Notes under the pieces: generated by a model
What the model saw: only the letters and a program-made list of their open reading frames with translations
The model's database searches: none
Told to the model about the DNA's origin: nothing
Program-made: the position numbers and the translations under genes
DNA from: Arion vulgaris
Taxonomy: Eukaryota > Mollusca > Gastropoda > Stylommatophora > Arionidae
Direction of reading: 5' to 3'
DNA: 64,000 nucleotides
Assembly: GCA_020796225.1 (NCBI GenBank)
Contig: CM036753.1
Location: 87,326,203 to 87,390,202, forward strand
In this document: in pieces, positions 60,126 through 64,000 of the stretch
Layout of the letters: every line of letters begins with the position of its first letter
Position numbering within the stretch: the first letter of the stretch is position 1

Positions 60126-60294
60126 ATAATAAGCTCCTGCTCTGCAATGCACACAATTTATACATACATAATGCATAATGAGAGTCCTACATGCGATACG
60201 GGTTTCTCTTATACTGAGAACTCTATACGGTTTCTTTTCATCTCGGAAAGATGTCAACATCACCTATTGTTATTGATGCTTGTCATAAAGTACA

Positions 60295-60305
60295 CTTGAA
60301 TATAT

Positions 60306-60343
<38 letters not shown>

Positions 60344-60402
60344 TCTAAGATGTACAACATCACCTATTATTATTGTTTGCTTGTCATAAAGTACACTTGA
60401 AT

Positions 60403-60450
<48 letters not shown>
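60295..60450. repeat. duplicated block with CT microsatellites
   Basis: A roughly 90-bp block (ACATCACCTATTATTATTG, GCTTGTCATAAAGTACACTT, GAATATATT plus CT run) occurs twice in tandem. Confidence 0.92.
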
Positions 60451-60451
<1 letters not shown>

Positions 60452-60689
60452 AATATAATTGGTTGTTATGATTATGTCTGTTCATAATACACTAAAACAA
60501 TGGACACTGAGCGTGCAGTTAGAAGTAAATTCCATCTATAGATATGAATGATAGAAGATCTGTTTTATTCTAGACACAAAAAAACATTAAATGAAATCTC
60601 CTGATACATTTAGGAATGAAAATGATGGATTGTTGAAGAGATCAAACATTTACAATCATTATGTGAGCTTGCAAAAGAAACATGATATA

Positions 60690-60890
60690 TTCTCTCTCCA
60701 CTACTACTGATGAAAATCGCAGAGAAGAGTAAAGTGGAGGGTAAGTGGACAAGAGAAAGACAGCAATATATTTCAAAGTGAAATGTTAATAGATGGGCAA
60801 AGAACAGTTTGGCATAATGCATCACCATGGCAAAAGAAATGAAGTAATCCCCTGCATCTGAGTTTTGTTGTCGAGATGGCAGATCGACAT
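60690..60890 (+). pseudogene. LINE 3' fragment, decayed
   Basis: GTGGAGGGTAAGTGGACAAG, AGAAAGACAGCAATATATTT and TAGATGGGCAAAGAACAGTT resemble the KxxGKRxRGRQR...LxxW end of RTE-like LINEs with broken frames. Confidence 0.5.
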
Positions 60891-60900
60891 ATTATGTATA

Positions 60901-61351
60901 AAATGTTAATTGCATATCCTTTATATGACTTTGCGAATCAACCCCAGCTTTGTAACGCTGTTTGTGATTTTTCGAGGCATTATTACGTTCAGTAGTTTGC
61001 CATTGCTTTCTGAACGGTGGTGCCATCATCCTTTTTCCGATCCAAAAGCACTTGAGCTTTTCAGCTCTTCGGCTCTGTGCCATGGACATCGTAACCCTTC
61101 GGTTCGGTGCCACGAACACCGTAAATCTGGGGAATCTGTGGCTTTTTCTGCCATCCCGCGGAATTGAACCCGTACACACAGAGGATAGTCACCCGTAGTC
61201 CAACGTGCTACGAACACGCTGGGTAGAAGGGCATCCTTTTTGTTAAAATCCACGCGGAACAATTTGCAACCAAACTGTCAGCAGCATGATTCGAACTCAG
61301 AACGTCGAGGTTAATAGACCGAGTCACTAACCCCTAGGCCACAGACGCCAC
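60901..61351 (-). repeat. SINE family C with a nested SINE B and 13-bp target duplication
   Basis: Full family C copy on the - strand interrupted by the family B insertion at 61037-61231. The C element is flanked by CATATTATGTATA at 60888-60900 and 61352-61364, so both insertion events can be read directly. Confidence 0.95.
61037..61231 (-). repeat. SINE family B nested in SINE C, 10-bp target duplication
   Basis: Flanked by CATCCTTTTT at 61027-61036 and 61232-61241, a sequence present once in the uninterrupted C copy at 3391-3589 (CGTCCTTTTGTTAAAATCC). Confidence 0.96.
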
Positions 61352-61571
61352 CATATTATGTATACAGGGACATTATCTATAAAATACGTAACACAAGATG
61401 CGGGAACTCGTCAATAAGCTTGCATATAAAAATTGTTTTAATTAACTAAACATTTACATCCTCATCAGGCAGAGAAGAAGTATCACAACAATACATTGAA
61501 AATCACGATGTACTACTACATTGAATGTTACATTTGGCATAATGTCCATGATGAGTTTGCCCCCCCCTAGG

Positions 61572-61692
61572 TACCCCTAGGGGTCTCTGTAAAAAATTCA
61601 CCCGTGAACAGAACGGCTTGGTCCGGATTCAAACCCAAGACCTTCACTCGTAAGGTAACGGCGTAACACCTTAGCCACAGAGGCGCACTCGT
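61572..61692 (-). repeat. SINE family A, head fragment
   Basis: Only the first 120 bases of family A on the - strand (GCGCCTCTGTGGCTAAGGTG head, B box GGGTTTGAATCCGGACC). A palindromic CCCCTAGGTACCCCTAGGGG marks its truncated end at 61563-61582. Confidence 0.85.
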
Positions 61693-61795
61693 TGAAAATA
61701 GATTTATTTCGTAAAACTATGCTGTGGTGATGGTAAAATCTCTGAATGTATTCTTTACGCCAAAGTTTTATGGCTGTCAACAGTTGATTGTTTAA

Positions 61796-63473
61796 GGTAG
61801 ATCTATCCTCACCAAATGAAGAAAAAAAAATGCCATTTGCCATTTTTAGTTTATTGCATTTTTAGAAACTACATGCATTTGACTACAACTTCAAATTGTT
61901 TTGGAACGTCTAAATGCCTTCGTGTTTTCATTACATGCATGTTTATGTGATCACCCTCCTCACAATTTTCCTTAGCAACCATTGTTTACACTTAGTTACT
62001 ATGTTTCTACACTCCACCCCCTTCACATAAAATGCGATTTAATTCTGAAAATTGATTTATAACAAGAACGATGACATATCCACTAAGGGACACTACTCTA
62101 ATAATGTTAGATTCTCGCCAAAGTTCTCATGAAGACTGAATGAAACTAGTGGACACTTCTGAATGTAAAAATATTTTTTTAAACTTTTGAGGCATTGCTT
62201 TTGTCATTTGAAATGAACGTTGATTCATTGTTTGGAAGGTAAATTATACTAGCTAGATATTAATATTTAATTAAAAGTAGAATGGGTAACAAACAGAAGT
62301 CTGGTAAATCAAATAAACGAAGATTCTGTGGCAACAAATATTCAAGGAAAAAAACATGAGGTTTCCGTACCTGTTATTGATACAGCTGTAAAACCTTGCC
62401 CTTCTGCAGAGAAAGTTTCCCCACAAGAACAATATTTATTGAATGAGCAGAATAGTAGACATAATGGGTTTATCCTTATTGATATGGATCATCTCTTCAA
62501 CTTTCTTACTTCTACTATGTGATGTGTGCAGTCAATATACTGTGTCATGTGAACTGAATCATAAGTCACGAAATGGATTCTCACATAACACTAAGGTGCA
62601 CAAATTGTAATGAATGGGAGACAAAACTGGCAACTAGTGGAGAAGCAGAGACAAGTGGACACAAAGAAGTGAATTTGAGATGGTGCAGCATCAATAATCA
62701 AGTTATTTTCTAAACTTGGGCTTCCCAGTGGATACTATTCTGTGGAAAGCTGTAAAATCAAGGACACCATTCGAATAAATTGTTCGGCGGTGAAGACATC
62801 AAAAGCAACACAGAAAAGAAGAAAACACTGAGAGCCATCAGAAAAGGCTTCCTAGATACCACAGAAGCCAGAGAAGGAGATATGTACACAACAGGTGGTC
62901 ATTAGTAGCACTCTGGTAAGTAAAATAGTGGAAAGTTTTCGTTTTTTCAAGTTTCCGTCAATTGTATTTGTTGTGTTGTTGTCAAACTTTCAAACATGAT
63001 ATCTCAAACATTTTTTGTCTAATTGACTTGCAATTTGGCACATATATTCTTAGATATGCAATGCTTAATGTGAAGTAAAATAATCTCAAACCAATAAAAA
63101 TAGCTATATTTTCTTAAGTTTAAGCAAGTTTGATCGATGGAAATTTGACCACTTTTGGGAGTGGTATATCATTTAAATTCATTTTAAAAAAAGTTCTTTA
63201 TGAAATTCAAATATTTTACTTCACATTAACCAACTGACTGTTGCGAACATGTATGCTAAAAATGAAGGCTTTCAAACAATTGGCTCCTGAGTAATCTTGT
63301 TTGAAAAAGTATCTATTTTTAGTAACGGCGGCCATATTGTAATCTAATTTGCATATTAAAGAAAACATTTTTTCATCAGATAATTTTTAAAACCCTATTA
63401 AGTGTAACTGTGTGGTTTAAATTAAGCTGGGAACTATATTAACAATTATAGCCTTCCTGAGGATAGATCTACC
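61796..63473 (+). mobile_element. DNA transposon with TTAA target (Kolobok- or piggyBac-like), 1678 bp
   Basis: Perfect 16-bp inverted ends: GGTAGATCTATCCTCA at 61796-61811 and its inverse TGAGGATAGATCTACC at 63458-63473. TTAA lies on both sides (61792-61795, 63474-63477). It carries a decayed transposase-like segment at 62282-62720. A TTAA target is typical of piggyBac and Kolobok elements; the zinc-binding N-terminal part resembles the 'Mutator-like' transposase domain found in many invertebrate proteins, which favours Kolobok, but this is inference. Confidence 0.88.
62282..62720 (+). pseudogene. decayed transposase N-terminal region
   Basis: Pieces in three frames: basic start MGNKQKSGKSNKRRF (62282), then GKKHEVSVPVIDTAVK to NGFILIDMDHLFNFLTSTM (62328-62522), then after a shift CDVCSQYTVSCELNHKS with two cysteines, and HITLRCTNCNEWETKL with two more. 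Paired C-x2-C motifs after an ILIDMDHL-type segment fit the N-terminal zinc-binding region of Mutator-like/Kolobok transposases. No catalytic region remains. Confidence 0.6.
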
Positions 63474-63477
63474 TTAA

Positions 63478-64000
63478 TAAGTTGACGGACATTGCTTGAT
63501 TGTTTAATAAGATGACGGACATTGCTTGATTGTTTAATAAGATGGCGAACATTGCTTGATTGTTTAATAAGATGACGGACATTGCTTGATTGTTTAATAA
63601 GATGATGGACATTGCTTGATTGTTTAATAAGATGACGGACATTGCTTGATTGTTTAATAAGATGACGGACATTGCTTGATTATTTAATAAGATGACAGAC
63701 ATTGCTTGATTGTTTAATAAGATGACGGACATTGCTTGATTGTTTAATAAGATGACAGACATTGCTTGATTGTTTAATAAGATGACGGAAATTGCTTGAT
63801 TGTTTAATAAGATGACGAACATTGCTTGATTGTTTAATAAGATGACAGACATTGCTTGATTGTTTAATAAGATGACAGACATTGCTTGATTGTTTAATAA
63901 GATGACAGACATTGCTTGATTGTTTAATAAGATGACAGACATTGCTTGATTGTTTAATAAGATGACAGACATTGCTTGATTGTTTAATAAGATGACAGAT
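63478..64000. repeat. minisatellite, 30-bp unit, at least 17 copies, runs off the window
   Basis: Units contain GATGACGGACATTGCTTGAT and TGTTTAATAA with variants at the sixth to ninth bases (GACAGAC, GGCGAAC, GATGGAC). It begins right at the transposon border. A 30-bp period keeps the - strand open for 167 codons, an artefact. Confidence 0.97.

Noticed and set aside
63469..63972. 167-codon - frame of 10-residue repeats
   Set aside because: Translation of a 30-bp minisatellite; no initiation or splice evidence.

Overview
This is an AT-rich, repeat-dense piece of an animal nuclear genome. There are no bacterial-style operons. Instead I see multi-kilobase introns with GT/AG borders, at least four SINE families built on tRNA-like A and B boxes, RTE/Jockey-type LINE fragments, a Penelope-like element, MITEs and about 25 minisatellite arrays. 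The mix fits an invertebrate, most likely a mollusc (perhaps a gastropod); that placement is inference, not proven by any single sequence.

One genuine host gene is supported. It lies on the + strand and I assembled it by matching splice phases: exons 25833-25976 (start codon 25876), 42696-42792, 47067-47196, 52269-52424 and 57104-57267. The joined product is at least 216 residues with four membrane helices and the first-loop signature W...GLW..C...C of the claudin/PMP22/EMP superfamily. All four junctions keep phase and an in-frame stop precedes the ATG. The end of the gene is unresolved: the reading frame can run through the exon 5 donor to a stop at 57427-57429, or splice to an exon not identified here.

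Layout. 1-25.8 kb: upstream repeats (a 25-bp minisatellite with 37 copies, tRNA-SINEs, LINE fragments, Tc1-like and hAT-like MITEs, many arrays). 25.8-57.3 kb: the claudin-like gene, with a 16.7-kb first intron that holds a reverse-transcriptase LINE fragment (29.4-30.7 kb), a Penelope-like insertion with inverted terminal repeats (34.76-35.57 kb), SINEs and minisatellites; introns 2-4 are 4-5 kb each and equally repeat-filled. 57.3-64 kb: a second MITE, LINE 3' ends, a SINE nested in another SINE, and a 1.68-kb TTAA-flanked DNA transposon with a decayed transposase next to a 30-bp array.

The most interesting signals are: two minisatellites that start exactly at splice donors of the claudin-like gene (exon 4 has ten tandem copies of its own 5' splice site); a TTAA transposon whose reconstructed empty site matches the neighbouring 30-bp array unit; a SINE whose A-box head became a tandem array; decayed hammerhead-like motifs in Penelope terminal repeats; and a LINE insertion flanked by an unusually long (about 53 bp) duplication.
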